Source of the DNA: Sporomusa silvacetica DSM 10669 | GTDB taxonomy: Bacteria > Bacillota > Negativicutes > Sporomusales > Sporomusaceae | Reading direction: 5' to 3' | Length of the DNA: 64,000 nt | NCBI RefSeq assembly: GCF_002257705.1 | Contig: NZ_LSLK01000137.1 | Span: 13,425 to 77,424, forward strand | Part shown: piece by piece, positions 34,119-43,251 of the stretch | How the letters are laid out: each line of letters opens with the position of its first letter | How positions within the stretch are numbered: position 1 is the stretch's first letter | The notes under the pieces: generated by a model | Databases searched by the model: none | What the model saw: only the letters and a program-made list of their open reading frames with translations | What the model was told of the DNA's origin: nothing | Made by a program: the position numbers and the translations under genes

Positions 34119-36098
34119 CTAAACCTTGAACTTACTAACAGCTTCCCTTAGTTCCATGGCCAATTTGGCTAAAACCTGACTTGAAGATGCGATTTCTTCC
34201 ATAGATGCCGATTGTTCCTCGGTTGCGGCCGACACTGTTTGGGCTTCGCCTGCTGCCTTTTTACTCAGATCATTAATCCGTTTTACCGCCCCGACAATTT
34301 GCTCACTGTCACTAGCCATCTGCTCAATGGCCGAGGATATTTCACTTACCTGATCTGATACGTGGGTTACCAGAGTAGTTATCTCCTGAAAGGCTTGTCC
34401 AGAAGCGTTGACTACTTCGGCTCCCAGCTTCACTTCTCTAGTTCCGGAGTCCATAGCGATTACAGCTTTGTTGGTATCACCTTGAATTTCACTAATTAAT
34501 ATGGCAATTTTCTTGGCCGCTTCCTGAGACTGCTCCGCCAATTTACGGACTTCCTCTGCCACGACAGCAAAACCTCGTCCCTGTTCACCCGCCCGCGCTG
34601 CTTCAATGGCAGCATTAAGTGCTAGCAGATTGGTCTGTCCGGCAATACCAGAGATAGTATCTACGATCTGGCCTATTTCCTTAGAGCGTTCGCCCAAATT
34701 AGCTACAACACCAGCAGAACTAAGAACAGTCTGTTCAATACTGGCCATTTGACTTACCGCTTTATCGACAGATTTGTTGCCTGCATTGGCCTTAGTCGCA
34801 GCCTGCGCCGATTGCGCCGCTACTTCACTAATATTCGCGGCAATCTGCTGGATACTGGCCGACATTTGTTGTACCACAGCCGAAGTATCATTGGCTACAG
34901 TCAACTGCTCATCCATACCTTTAGATACATCGGAAATAGAACCTGCCACCTGATTCGCGGCTTGAGTTGACTGGTCAGCACTGGCGGTCATTTCCTCGGC
35001 CGATGCCGCTACCTGCTCTGACGATGTGCTGATCTTACTTACAAGAGTGCGCAAATTGCCTACCATTGTTTCAAAGGCCCGTGCTAAACGCCCCAGTTCA
35101 TCCTGTGAGGTTACATCAATATGAGTTATGCTGAGATCGCCGCTAGCAACCCGGCCTGCCACTCCTTCCAGCAGTTGTAAGGGTTTCGTGATACGAACTG
35201 CTGTCAATAAGATCACAAAAATGGCTAAAATAAGTACCACAACAATTGTAATTAGTGAAGTCCACGCAAAGGTTGTCAATTGCGCCCTGGCTTCAGCAAC
35301 AGGAACACTTGTTCCAATAGCCCAGGAAGTTCCAATAATCGGCGCGTACGCCAAGTACTTTTCTTCACCCAAATAGTTGTAACTGGAAAGCCCCTTTTCA
35401 CCGTTTATCATCTTCTCAACAGCTGCTTTTAGTGCGAGAGCTGCATTCGGATCGTTGGTAAGAGCATTGCTTTTGTTCACCACTAATTCTTTATTAGGAT
35501 GAATGATTACCGTGCCATCTTTCCGCAAAACATACGCATACCCGGTTTGGGCCACTTTTATACCAAGAATGCGTTTTTCTACTTCATCAATACTGATCGA
35601 TCCTGCTAGTATCCCAACAATGCGCCCCTCAGCCTTGATTGGGGTAGCAATAACCATGACAAGCTTACCACTAACCGGGGATAGTATCGGATCTGTGATG
35701 AACGTGTTCCCCGCAATTGCACTTGAAAAATAGGGTCGGTTCGTTGAGTTTCCGGCTACGCCGTGAGTATCAAGATAGTTACCTTGAGCATCAGTCCAAA
35801 AAATATTTTCATAAAGCTTGTTATTGTTTAGCTCTGAGATAATATAAGACACCATGGCTTCACGATTACCGCTGGTCATAATCGGTGACCGTGAGATTGC
35901 CTCCAATTCTTTCTTATGTCCCGCAATCCACAAACCGACTGCTTCGCCGTTGGTTTGTGCCACGAGGGCAAGTTCATTTTCAACATCCTGTGTTAACATT
36001 TTTTGTGATTGCCAATAGTTTAGTCCTGCCAGCACACCCAGCGCAACCACAAATAAAGTTATTACTATTACCGCAAGTTTTGCTCTTATAGTTTTCAC
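34119..36098 (-). CDS. Methyl-accepting chemotaxis protein with Cache domain
   Basis: About 659 aa; GTG 36098 preferred (AGGAGG at spacing 7). Membrane segment at about 8-30, double-Cache periplasmic domain about 35-280 (NIFWTDAQGNYLDTHGVAGN, VGILAGSISIDEVEKRI, TGYAYVLRKDGTVIIHP), second membrane segment about 281-305, HAMP to about 360, then the signalling helix with IAGQTNLLALNAAIEAARAG. The double Cache fold usually binds amino acids or carboxylates. No chemotaxis kinase nearby. Confidence 0.92.
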   Translation of the reverse strand: MKTIRAKLAVIVITLFVVALGVLAGLNYWQSQKMLTQDVENELALVAQTNGEAVGLWIAGHKKELEAISRSPIMTSGNREAMVSYIISELNNNKLYENIFWTDAQGNYLDTHGVAGNSTNRPYFSSAIAGNTFITDPILSPVSGKLVMVIATPIKAEGRIVGILAGSISIDEVEKRILGIKVAQTGYAYVLRKDGTVIIHPNKELVVNKSNALTNDPNAALALKAAVEKMINGEKGLSSYNYLGEEKYLAYAPIIGTSWAIGTSVPVAEARAQLTTFAWTSLITIVVVLILAIFVILLTAVRITKPLQLLEGVAGRVASGDLSITHIDVTSQDELGRLARAFETMVGNLRTLVSKISTSSEQVAASAEEMTASADQSTQAANQVAGSISDVSKGMDEQLTVANDTSAVVQQMSASIQQIAANISEVAAQSAQAATKANAGNKSVDKAVSQMASIEQTVLSSAGVVANLGERSKEIGQIVDTISGIAGQTNLLALNAAIEAARAGEQGRGFAVVAEEVRKLAEQSQEAAKKIAILISEIQGDTNKAVIAMDSGTREVKLGAEVVNASGQAFQEITTLVTHVSDQVSEISSAIEQMASDSEQIVGAVKRINDLSKKAAGEAQTVSAATEEQSASMEEIASSSQVLAKLAMELREAVSKFKV

Positions 36099-36258
36099 CA
36101 AGCATCCTCCTTTATGTGATTTGGCATTGCTTCTATATCATTACTTATAGTATACTTTCGATTTATATATTAAAAATTTGTAATCAGGCAATCATCGGCG
36201 TTAACGGTCTTTAGACCCATAGTTTTATGTCCTTACCCCTCGACAAGGCAAAAAAGGC

Positions 36259-36282
36259 AACCCCGACAGACAAGTCGGGGTT
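36259..36282 (-). terminator. Terminator of the UroD-type gene
   Basis: Perfect 9-bp GC-rich stem AACCCCGAC/GTCGGGGTT with a 6-base loop; the minus-strand transcript continues GCCTTTTTTG. Ends the MFS/UroD transcript. Confidence 0.85.
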
Positions 36283-36330
36283 CCTAAGTAGCCTAGTGGT
36301 TAAGTTGATTTGCTCTGTTTTTTTTACGTA

Positions 36331-37437
36331 TTATTTACCGGTAGCGGCAGCAACCATAGCCTTAACATTTTCAAATTTTGCATTTGGCGGTATCGTACAA
36401 CCGGAAGCAAGAATAAATCCTTTTCCCATATCCTTAATCAATTTGGTGGAATAATTATATACGTCGTCAGGAGTACCAAGTGCTAACATAGCAGCTGGTA
36501 CATCTCCTTTAATACACATGTGGTCGCCAAGAACCTCTCTCACTTTATAGATGTTGGTAGCGCCATCGCACTCAAAGATGCATTTTTGTTTAGGTAAGGT
36601 TTTGAAAAATTCCAAATCGCGTTCCCAGTTACCGTCAATGTGAAGGTCTGCTACCGCACCTTCTTCAATAATTGCCTCAGCAGCTGCCTTTAGATACTTC
36701 CAGACAAAGCGTTGCCAGATTTTCGGAGAAAAGAATTCACTAGCTCCCCGAGCCGGTGACATAAAGACAACTAAAGGTTTAATGACTCGTATTTGCTGAC
36801 GTAACTCTGCTAAATTTTCTTCAAGAATAACATCTAAAACAGCCTCAACCTTATCAGGCATTTTAAACATATCTTTCATGAATTTGGGAAATGATCGCCC
36901 GCCGCCCAAAAATTCATTAACTGTGGAGGATGCTTTGGGGGAATATACCAGATAGCCGGCATCCTCAAAATTTTTGATAAATTGCGGGACATCTGCCAAT
37001 TGGGCACGGATCGAATCAAGATCAAAGCCAACTCGATTTTTCAAATAATCCTCGCTAAAAGCTTTCCAGCCTTTATTCAGAATGGTATCATAATCTTCCA
37101 CTGTCATCAATTCCTGCTCATCAAGCTGCCACGGAGTATCATCAGGAAGCTCACGCCCAGGTAATTTAACTTTTGAATAAAAAATTAACGGAAAAATTGT
37201 GGCTGTCGCATAAGTGCTACCTGTTCCATCCACATCCCCTAAATCTTTAAATGATGATAAAATTGCTTGATGGGAGGCTTTCATGTTTGAGACAAATTCT
37301 GATAGCTTCATGCCTACATGCCTAGCAAAAACGGCATCTCCCGAAAGTATAACCGGTGCACGATCGGTTTTTTCAAAGGCAATCGTTTTTTTCAATCTTT
37401 CAGTACGTTCCGCAAGTAATTGTTGTGCTGTTTTCAT
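36331..37437 (-). CDS. UroD-family (MtaA/CmuA-like) methyltransferase
   Basis: 368 aa, RBS GAGGAG. Uroporphyrinogen-decarboxylase fold but without the uro-D consensus N-terminus. DRAPVILSGDAVFARHVG, VADLHIDGNWERDLEFF, KCIFECDGATNIYKVREVL and FILASGCTIPPNAKFENVKA provide possible zinc ligands (His, Cys, Cys) as in corrinoid-dependent methyltransferases and demethylases of this family. Substrate unknown. It follows an OFA-type transporter by 141 bases in the same direction and is likely cotranscribed from the sigma-54 promoter, so the transporter may import its substrate. Confidence 0.8.
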   Translation of the reverse strand: MKTAQQLLAERTERLKKTIAFEKTDRAPVILSGDAVFARHVGMKLSEFVSNMKASHQAILSSFKDLGDVDGTGSTYATATIFPLIFYSKVKLPGRELPDDTPWQLDEQELMTVEDYDTILNKGWKAFSEDYLKNRVGFDLDSIRAQLADVPQFIKNFEDAGYLVYSPKASSTVNEFLGGGRSFPKFMKDMFKMPDKVEAVLDVILEENLAELRQQIRVIKPLVVFMSPARGASEFFSPKIWQRFVWKYLKAAAEAIIEEGAVADLHIDGNWERDLEFFKTLPKQKCIFECDGATNIYKVREVLGDHMCIKGDVPAAMLALGTPDDVYNYSTKLIKDMGKGFILASGCTIPPNAKFENVKAMVAAATGK

Positions 37438-37578
37438 TATAATCTACTCCTCACTTATCCAAAATTATATTTTCATATTTTTACGGTACCATACGACCGA
37501 ACACCAACGTACACGTTCCCGTTAGAGCGAACCTTTGACACCCTGATAGTTTAGCTTTTACTATTACGTTCCGTATTT

Positions 37579-38859
37579 CTATAAACTTTCAGAATACTTG
37601 GCAGTCGGCGGCTTAGGCATGGTTGCAAAGATCAGACAAATAATCCCTACCAGGCCGATAGCCGCATTAAGCTGAAATGCTGGCGTATAACTCTGAAAAG
37701 AATCAAACAATTTTCCCCCAACTACACCGGCACCGGAAACAACAACAGCAGAGATTGCCTGCAGCATGCCATTGATTTTAGGAAAGGCTGTCGGCCCAAA
37801 AAAGTTGCCCAGCATGGTGTTTTGAGCCACAAAAGACCAGCCAAAACCTGCACCATAAAACACAGCTGCTACATAGGCTGCCATCAGCATGCCAGGAGCA
37901 GCCTGAACAGCAAGATACGAGCCGATAAAGTAACAACAAATACCTAACATGAAGACATAGCGAGCCGCCATTCTATCCATGAGCCAGCCGCTGATCAACC
38001 GTCCAAAGATTCCCCCCATGGTAAACATACCCATGGCAAACGCCGCATCTGCCGACGAAATCCCTTTGCCTTTCAAATGCATAATCCAGTGAGCGGTAAA
38101 GAAGAAAAACGGCCATTGACTAGCAGCCGCAGCCAGCACTGTCAACCAATAGGTAATCGACTTATATACATCAGCCGGTTCCCAGACATATTTCGTCACT
38201 AAGGCGTTGGTTACAGGCGTTGCTGCTACCGTTACCGCCACTTCTTGCCCATCAGGGATTTGGCCAATATCCTGCGGACGTTCTTTTACAAAAAACCAGG
38301 CAATCATAGCGCTAATAACAACAATCGCTGTTACTACCAGCCAGGCTAACCGCCAGTTGCCCCCGTTAGCCGCGATCAGTTGGTTCATGGCCGGCGCACC
38401 AATAAAGCCAGCGAACCCCGAAGCGGTCATGGCCAGAGCCATAGCTCTTCCCCGGAATTTAACAAACCAGCGCGTGACGGTTGTCGATAATGCCACAATC
38501 GTGCCAAAACCCAGACCACAACCAACTATAAAACCAAAACCTACTAAATAATGCCAGGGTTGCGTGGCAACCTGCGCCATCCATAATGTTCCGACAGCCA
38601 GCAAACCTGAGCCAATTACAAAGGTCTTGCGAACTCCCCACTTAGTAATTGTCATCCCAACAAAAATGGCCGACGTACCAACAAATAAATTCATCAACGA
38701 GAAACCTAACCCGTAAGTAGTGCGATCCATGGGTATTTCCTTTAGCATGAAGGAATTGATAACAGCGCCGCCGTATAGCGGAAAACCCATATTGAGCAAG
38801 TACAAGGTCCATAACACCCCAACCAGCTTCCAACCATAAAATTTTTGTTCATTCGCCAT
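37579..38859 (-). CDS. MFS transporter, OFA (oxalate/formate antiporter) family
   Basis: About 426 aa from ATG 38859 with GGAGGGG upstream. Twelve membrane segments; FYGWKLVGVLWTLYLLNMGF at the start, GCGLGFGTIVALSTTVTRWF and GRAMALAMTASGFAGFIGAP (segment 4-5), and the second half GRLISGWLMDRMAARYVFML. The family exchanges small carboxylates; the real substrate here is unknown. Controlled by a strong sigma-54 promoter and divergent activator. Confidence 0.85.
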   Translation of the reverse strand: MANEQKFYGWKLVGVLWTLYLLNMGFPLYGGAVINSFMLKEIPMDRTTYGLGFSLMNLFVGTSAIFVGMTITKWGVRKTFVIGSGLLAVGTLWMAQVATQPWHYLVGFGFIVGCGLGFGTIVALSTTVTRWFVKFRGRAMALAMTASGFAGFIGAPAMNQLIAANGGNWRLAWLVVTAIVVISAMIAWFFVKERPQDIGQIPDGQEVAVTVAATPVTNALVTKYVWEPADVYKSITYWLTVLAAAASQWPFFFFTAHWIMHLKGKGISSADAAFAMGMFTMGGIFGRLISGWLMDRMAARYVFMLGICCYFIGSYLAVQAAPGMLMAAYVAAVFYGAGFGWSFVAQNTMLGNFFGPTAFPKINGMLQAISAVVVSGAGVVGGKLFDSFQSYTPAFQLNAAIGLVGIICLIFATMPKPPTAKYSESL

Positions 38860-38893
38860 GTATACCCCTCCTATTTTTATTTCCGCATTACTA

Positions 38894-38913
38894 TAGAGCA
38901 ATTTCCATGCCAA
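38894..38913 (-). promoter_or_regulatory. Sigma-54 (-24/-12) promoter
   Basis: Minus strand TTGGCATGGAAATTGCTC: GG at -24 and GC at -12 with correct spacing to the consensus TGGCAC-N5-TTGC. It lies 35 bases before the MFS start codon. Confidence 0.85.
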
Positions 38914-38977
38914 TAATTGAAAACCCCCATCACTACTGCTTTCTTCAGTATTTACAAAGTGAATTAACACAATATAT

Positions 38978-39024
38978 TGACTGTTTTGCAACACCATTTT
39001 CTGAAAAGTGACTGTTTTGCAACA
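38978..39024. promoter_or_regulatory. Two identical 16-bp activator sites (UAS)
   Basis: TGACTGTTTTGCAACA occurs exactly at 38978-38993 and 39009-39024, start to start 31 bases (three helical turns). Each holds the dyad TGTT-N4-AACA. They lie about 80-120 bases upstream of the sigma-54 promoter and before the divergent activator gene, so they are probably its binding sites. Confidence 0.7.
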
Positions 39025-39158
39025 TTATCTTATATTCTGAACAATATAACTTTTTCGCAGTAGAGGAAGGAATTTGTCTATACAACGTCGTAACTTATAG
39101 GTACTTGGTATAAAGCAATATGCGTTTTGACGATCTCATATTGGGAGGGAGGTGTATT

Positions 39159-40562
39159 ATGCCTCAAAACTCAATTTGTTTCATGCCGCAAGAGGTTGAC
39201 AAATCTGCTAACCTAACCAAAGAAAAGATAATCTTCGTTACTGACAAAAAAGGATATCTGCTACTTTGCAATACCAAAGCGGCTTTAACTATCGGCGTAC
39301 CCATGGAGCAATTACTGCATTTAAACATGCGCGAACTTATCCGTAATGGCAATATCAATACTTCTTATACATTGCAGGCCGCCGAAAACCAGCGTATCGA
39401 ACGTGGCTTGGTTACAACTAAATTCGAAGCGGAATTATTAGCGATAAGTACGCCTGTTTTTGACAACAAGGGAGAACTCCTCTATCTGTTAACTTCCTGT
39501 GTACCAAACCCATCCCGCAAGGTGACCCCTTCGAATAACCCCGGCCTGAAAAGTGTCCAGACCGGTACTTTCCGGGGTTTGGTCCTAGCCCCTGAAAACA
39601 TTGTCGCTGAAAGCAGCGCGATGAAGACCATACTGCGCATAGCATCAACAGTATCCCAGACCGATAGTCCAATTGTCCTGTATGGAGAATCAGGCACTGG
39701 TAAGGAAGTACTGGCGCAGTATATTCACCGTCAAAGCAAACGTTCTGCGAGAGCTTTTATTGCCATAAACTGTGCTGCTTTATCAGAATCATTAGCCGAA
39801 GCAGAGCTCTTTGGTTATGACAAAGGGGCCTTTACCGGTGCTCAAGCTCAAGGAAAAATCGGCTTGATTGAAGCAGCCGATGGCGGAACCTTGTTCCTGG
39901 ACGAAATTGCTGAATTGCCCCTTGCACTGCAGGCTAAGTTACTACGTGTTTTAGAAGCAGGCGAGATTCGCCGCGTTGGCAGTTGTGTAAATCGCACAAT
40001 TGATTTCCGACTTATTGCCGCAACAAATAAAAACCTAAAACAGATGACCGAAGAAGGAACCTTTCGCCAAGACCTTTTCTATCGCCTAAATGTGCTCAAC
40101 CTGGTACTGCCACCTTTACGCGAAAGACCAGAAGATATTACCATGCTGGCCCTAAAGTTCTTGAAAAATTTTAATATAAAATACAATCTCAACACCAACC
40201 TGGACATAAATACGTTAACCACTTTTCAACAGTATAGCTGGCCAGGAAACGTGAGAGAACTACGCAATGAGGTGGAAAAATACGTAATTTCCAACATCCA
40301 GGACAATTCCAATCAATTCTTAGCGGCAATGTCCGGAATGGCAAAACAGATTTCACAGCCCAACTGCGACTATATTGACTCACAAGAAAACTATGGTCCA
40401 CTAAAACAGGCCATGCGTCAATTTGAAGAACAATATATTGATAGTGTTCTAAGGGTATGCAATTTTCAAATGGGCAAAGCAGCCGAGCGGCTAGGCATTT
40501 GCCGAACAGTACTGTATCGAAAAATGAAAGCCTTTTCCGAAGCAAAAAGAACTCATCTGTAA
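39159..40562 (+). CDS. Sigma-54-dependent activator (PAS, AAA+, Fis HTH)
   Basis: About 467 aa from ATG 39159 with GGGAGGGAGG upstream. PAS-like sensor at about 20-105 (KIIFVTDKKGYLLLCNTKA). AAA+ domain: Walker A GESGTGKE, sigma-54 loop GAFTGA, Walker B GGTLFLDE, and LRERPEDI. C-terminal Fis-type HTH: NFQMGKAAERLGICRTVLYR. No receiver domain, so likely a direct ligand or metabolite sensor. Divergent from the MFS/UroD genes, whose sigma-54 promoter and duplicated UAS lie in between. Confidence 0.93.
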   Translation: MPQNSICFMPQEVDKSANLTKEKIIFVTDKKGYLLLCNTKAALTIGVPMEQLLHLNMRELIRNGNINTSYTLQAAENQRIERGLVTTKFEAELLAISTPVFDNKGELLYLLTSCVPNPSRKVTPSNNPGLKSVQTGTFRGLVLAPENIVAESSAMKTILRIASTVSQTDSPIVLYGESGTGKEVLAQYIHRQSKRSARAFIAINCAALSESLAEAELFGYDKGAFTGAQAQGKIGLIEAADGGTLFLDEIAELPLALQAKLLRVLEAGEIRRVGSCVNRTIDFRLIAATNKNLKQMTEEGTFRQDLFYRLNVLNLVLPPLRERPEDITMLALKFLKNFNIKYNLNTNLDINTLTTFQQYSWPGNVRELRNEVEKYVISNIQDNSNQFLAAMSGMAKQISQPNCDYIDSQENYGPLKQAMRQFEEQYIDSVLRVCNFQMGKAAERLGICRTVLYRKMKAFSEAKRTHL

Positions 40563-40572
40563 ATTAAGCCAA

Positions 40573-40610
40573 AAAATCCGTACCTGCTGTCAAAAGCAAG
40601 TACGGATTTT
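40573..40610. terminator. Bidirectional terminator
   Basis: Perfect 11-bp stem AAAATCCGTAC/GTACGGATTTT with a 16-base loop between the plus-strand activator gene and the converging ureD stop codon; A/T tracts on both sides. Confidence 0.8.
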
Positions 40611-40616
40611 CCATTG

Positions 40617-41495
40617 TCAATATTTTCGCCATGGCCAGGCGGTTTGATTAAATAAACGCTTGCGGAAAATCTGCCATAATTCTTTGAAGGCTTCTTGAAT
40701 ATTGTCTGCATTACGTCCTAATGCACGAAAACAATAGGCCTCTTTGGTGAGCTTAGTACCTGCTAATAGCACACCATATTTGTTAGCTATTTTTTCAAGA
40801 TAGCCTTCCTCTGCTTCCGTATTTCGCTGCACCACATAGCCTAGTTCCTGCTCGGCGTTAGGGTTAATAACCCAAAAAGTACCAGTATGCGTATAGTCAT
40901 GTACAAGGCCAAGATGATTGTTCCACGACTGTAGCTCAGTCGGAACGATTGACGGCTCAAGCACAAACCGATCACTGAAGATAAGCTCCCGGTCAATATA
41001 GATATTGGTCTGCTGGTCCAGTTTGCTATAGGCGAAAAGCTCCTGCCGCGCTGAACGGCCGGGAGCATTAATTTCCCAAAATAGTACCGATGCCTGGCTT
41101 GAAACCAGTATATTTGTTCTACTTAACAGGCAGCTTTCCGCAAAGGGAATTATAACCTCCGGCATATACTCCAGCCGCGCACCAGCCTCTACACATATTG
41201 TTGTAAACTGCTTGGAAAAGTTGCGTTCTGGAGAACGAAAAACCTTCGTAGCGCCTTGCCCCATTATGACAGCTTGTGCATTTTCTTTAACACGTACATA
41301 AATAGAATGCTGATCTCCTTGAAGAAGACCAGCAGCAGGATTCATGATAAAAAAACTTACTGTCTGTTCACTGACAGGATAAAGCGGACTAGATACCCGG
41401 AGCGGCATACGCTGCCTTAAGGAACTAAGCACACTACAGCCATTTATTACCGCTACCTCAGCTTGAACAATTCCCTGCTTTAACTTGGCTAACAT
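40617..41495 (-). CDS. ureD: Urease accessory protein UreD
   Basis: 292 aa from ATG 41495 with GGAGG upstream. UreD/UreH family: SPLYPVSEQTVSFFIMNPAAG, GLLQGDQHSIYVRVKENAQ, GQGATKVFRSPERNFSKQF, LPEVIIPFAESCL-type segment (YMPEVIIPFAESC). Scaffold for assembly of the nickel centre with UreF and UreG. Its start codon overlaps the ureG stop by one base. Last gene of the operon, ending at a terminator. Confidence 0.93.
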   Translation of the reverse strand: MLAKLKQGIVQAEVAVINGCSVLSSLRQRMPLRVSSPLYPVSEQTVSFFIMNPAAGLLQGDQHSIYVRVKENAQAVIMGQGATKVFRSPERNFSKQFTTICVEAGARLEYMPEVIIPFAESCLLSRTNILVSSQASVLFWEINAPGRSARQELFAYSKLDQQTNIYIDRELIFSDRFVLEPSIVPTELQSWNNHLGLVHDYTHTGTFWVINPNAEQELGYVVQRNTEAEEGYLEKIANKYGVLLAGTKLTKEAYCFRALGRNADNIQEAFKELWQIFRKRLFNQTAWPWRKY

Positions 41496-42106
41496 CAGGC
41501 AATATCCTCCATAATGACATTGTGACGAATCCAAGACAATACTTGCTGAAGTCCCTCTTCGGTTTTTAAATTTGTAAACAAAAACGGTCTCTCACCGCGC
41601 ATGCGTTTAGAATCGCTGGCCATAACTTCCAGGCTGGCACCAACATACGGGGCCAGGTCAATTTTATTAATAACCAACAGGTCTGAGCGCGTAATTCCCG
41701 GGCCGCCTTTGCGGGGAATCTTTTCACCTTGCGCGACATCAATAATGTAAATGGCCACATCGACAAGTTCTGGGCTAAAGGTTGCAGCTAGGTTATCACC
41801 GCCGCTTTCCACGAAAATAATCTCCAAGTCAGGATGGCGCTCTAGTAAAGCGTCCATTGCTTCCAGATTCATCGAAGCATCTTCCCGTATGGCTGTATGG
41901 GGACACCCGCCTGTCTCGACACCAATAATACGGTCAGGCGGCAAAATACCGTTATGACAGAGAAACTGCGCATCTTCTTTAGTAAAAATATCGTTAGTTA
42001 TAACAGCTAAGCTAAAATCGGCCGCCAAATAGCGGGTTAGTTTTTCTACCAGCGCTGTTTTCCCTGCACCAACCGGACCACCTACTCCAATTCGAATGGG
42101 TTTCAT
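41495..42106 (-). CDS. ureG: Urease accessory GTPase UreG
   Basis: 203 aa from ATG 42106 with AGGAGG upstream. Walker A GGPVGAGKTAL, metal-binding CPH in VETGGCPHTAIREDAS, VESGGDNLAATFSPEL and NKIDLAPYVGA. GTP hydrolysis drives nickel delivery to urease. Lies between ureF and ureD. Confidence 0.95.
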   Translation of the reverse strand: MKPIRIGVGGPVGAGKTALVEKLTRYLAADFSLAVITNDIFTKEDAQFLCHNGILPPDRIIGVETGGCPHTAIREDASMNLEAMDALLERHPDLEIIFVESGGDNLAATFSPELVDVAIYIIDVAQGEKIPRKGGPGITRSDLLVINKIDLAPYVGASLEVMASDSKRMRGERPFLFTNLKTEEGLQQVLSWIRHNVIMEDIA

Positions 42107-42117
42107 ACCCAGGCCTC

Positions 42118-42792
42118 CTATGACATAAATATTCGTGAATATAAGCATTCGTGAGCCATACCAGCCCAGTCAAAGGCAGGGGCACTACCGCCCCAATCCT
42201 GTTCTGTTGCCGTTAAAACCCACTCAATACACTGCTCTAAGAGTGGCTGAAGCTGAGCAATGACTTGCTGGCCGCTAGTCTGTCCCAGTGGAATGGCCCG
42301 TACTCCATTGGCAACTAAAGAAACAACAGTAGCATGAGCATAGGCTGCCATCAACGGCACGAGCTCCATACCCATTGCCCCATAGTGGCCAAATACTATC
42401 GCATGATGGCACCAAGGCAGCTTACTATCAAGCTGATACGCTGGATCAATTTCGCCTAAAATTTGTCTTAGGCGCTTACCCATTTTAACACTGCCGTCCC
42501 GGCTTTCATAAGGTAGTTTCATCGCATGAAGCCGTTTATCCAAAGCAGCCAGCTTGTTCATATTCAGCATCCTGGCTGCCTGCCAGGCAAGCTTAACAGC
42601 CAGTAAGTCTGTGGCTCGCCAAGTATAGTAGAGGTAAGTCTGCATATATTTGGTCAAATGTTGTCCGTTTGTAATATCACCACGCTGAATAAAGGTTTCC
42701 ATCCCAAAAGACTGAGTAAAACTTCCTGAAGGAAAAGCGGAATCAGCGAGCTGCATGAGCCTCAGTCCTGCTTGTAATGAAGGCTTGTTCAT
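42118..42792 (-). CDS. ureF: Urease accessory protein UreF
   Basis: 224 aa. LMQLADSAFPSGSFTQSFGMET is the UreF N-terminal signature; GAMGMELVPLMAAYAHATVV and AVRAIPLGQTSGQ-type segment (VRAIPLGQTSGQQVIAQL) follow. Activates UreG and checks nickel insertion. Its ATG overlaps the ureE stop (ATGA). Confidence 0.93.
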   Translation of the reverse strand: MNKPSLQAGLRLMQLADSAFPSGSFTQSFGMETFIQRGDITNGQHLTKYMQTYLYYTWRATDLLAVKLAWQAARMLNMNKLAALDKRLHAMKLPYESRDGSVKMGKRLRQILGEIDPAYQLDSKLPWCHHAIVFGHYGAMGMELVPLMAAYAHATVVSLVANGVRAIPLGQTSGQQVIAQLQPLLEQCIEWVLTATEQDWGGSAPAFDWAGMAHECLYSRIFMS

Positions 42793-43220
42793 GGGGCAAA
42801 AGGCCGATTTTCTACTTGTGTTACTAAACTGAGCTTTTGCAGTTGATCCTCTAAAACTGAATTATATGGTGTAATCACTGTTTCTGTAGTAATTTCGATC
42901 GGAGCATGCATGTTACCGATTGCGTGGGCTGCTAACCCCATAGTACGCATAGTGCTGACAGACACAACTAAAACAGCTTCTTCTTTGACTTCCACAATAA
43001 TGATATGATTACCCTCGCGGTGCAAAATATCGCCAGGGTGTAAATATCCGGTCTCCAGCTGTATGCCAATATCCCGGCCCACGTCAGTAGTTTTGCGCAA
43101 GATTCTTTTATGAAGCTCATCCCAGGATAGTACTAGCCTTTCAATGGTCAAGTCCGTACTGTCACCGTGATGATCAAGATTTAAGTCAGCTAGTTTACCT
43201 ACAACTTGACGAATCATCAT
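42789..43220 (-). CDS. ureE: Urease nickel chaperone UreE
   Basis: 143 aa. UreE N-domain RLVLSWDELHKRILRKTTDVG and DIGIQLETGYLHPGDIL, C-domain VLVVSVSTMRTMGLAAHAIGN with the metal-binding His and NMHAPIEI. Lacks a His-rich tail. GAGGGAG upstream. Confidence 0.92.
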   Translation of the reverse strand: MMIRQVVGKLADLNLDHHGDSTDLTIERLVLSWDELHKRILRKTTDVGRDIGIQLETGYLHPGDILHREGNHIIIVEVKEEAVLVVSVSTMRTMGLAAHAIGNMHAPIEITTETVITPYNSVLEDQLQKLSLVTQVENRPFAP

Positions 43221-43251
43221 TTCGACTAACTCCCTCTTACATTAACTTCCA

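Noticed and set aside
36140..36230. Sigma-28 promoter for the chemoreceptor
   Set aside because: GCCGATGA is present but no TAAA lies at the needed 15-base distance.
36331..37437. True uroporphyrinogen decarboxylase (HemE)
   Set aside because: Lacks the HemE N-terminal consensus and has the Cys/His pattern of corrinoid methyltransferases; also located with a transporter under sigma-54 control, not with haem genes.
41495..42106. HypB or CobW GTPase
   Set aside because: The CPH motif, NKIDLAP and position between ureF and ureD identify UreG.
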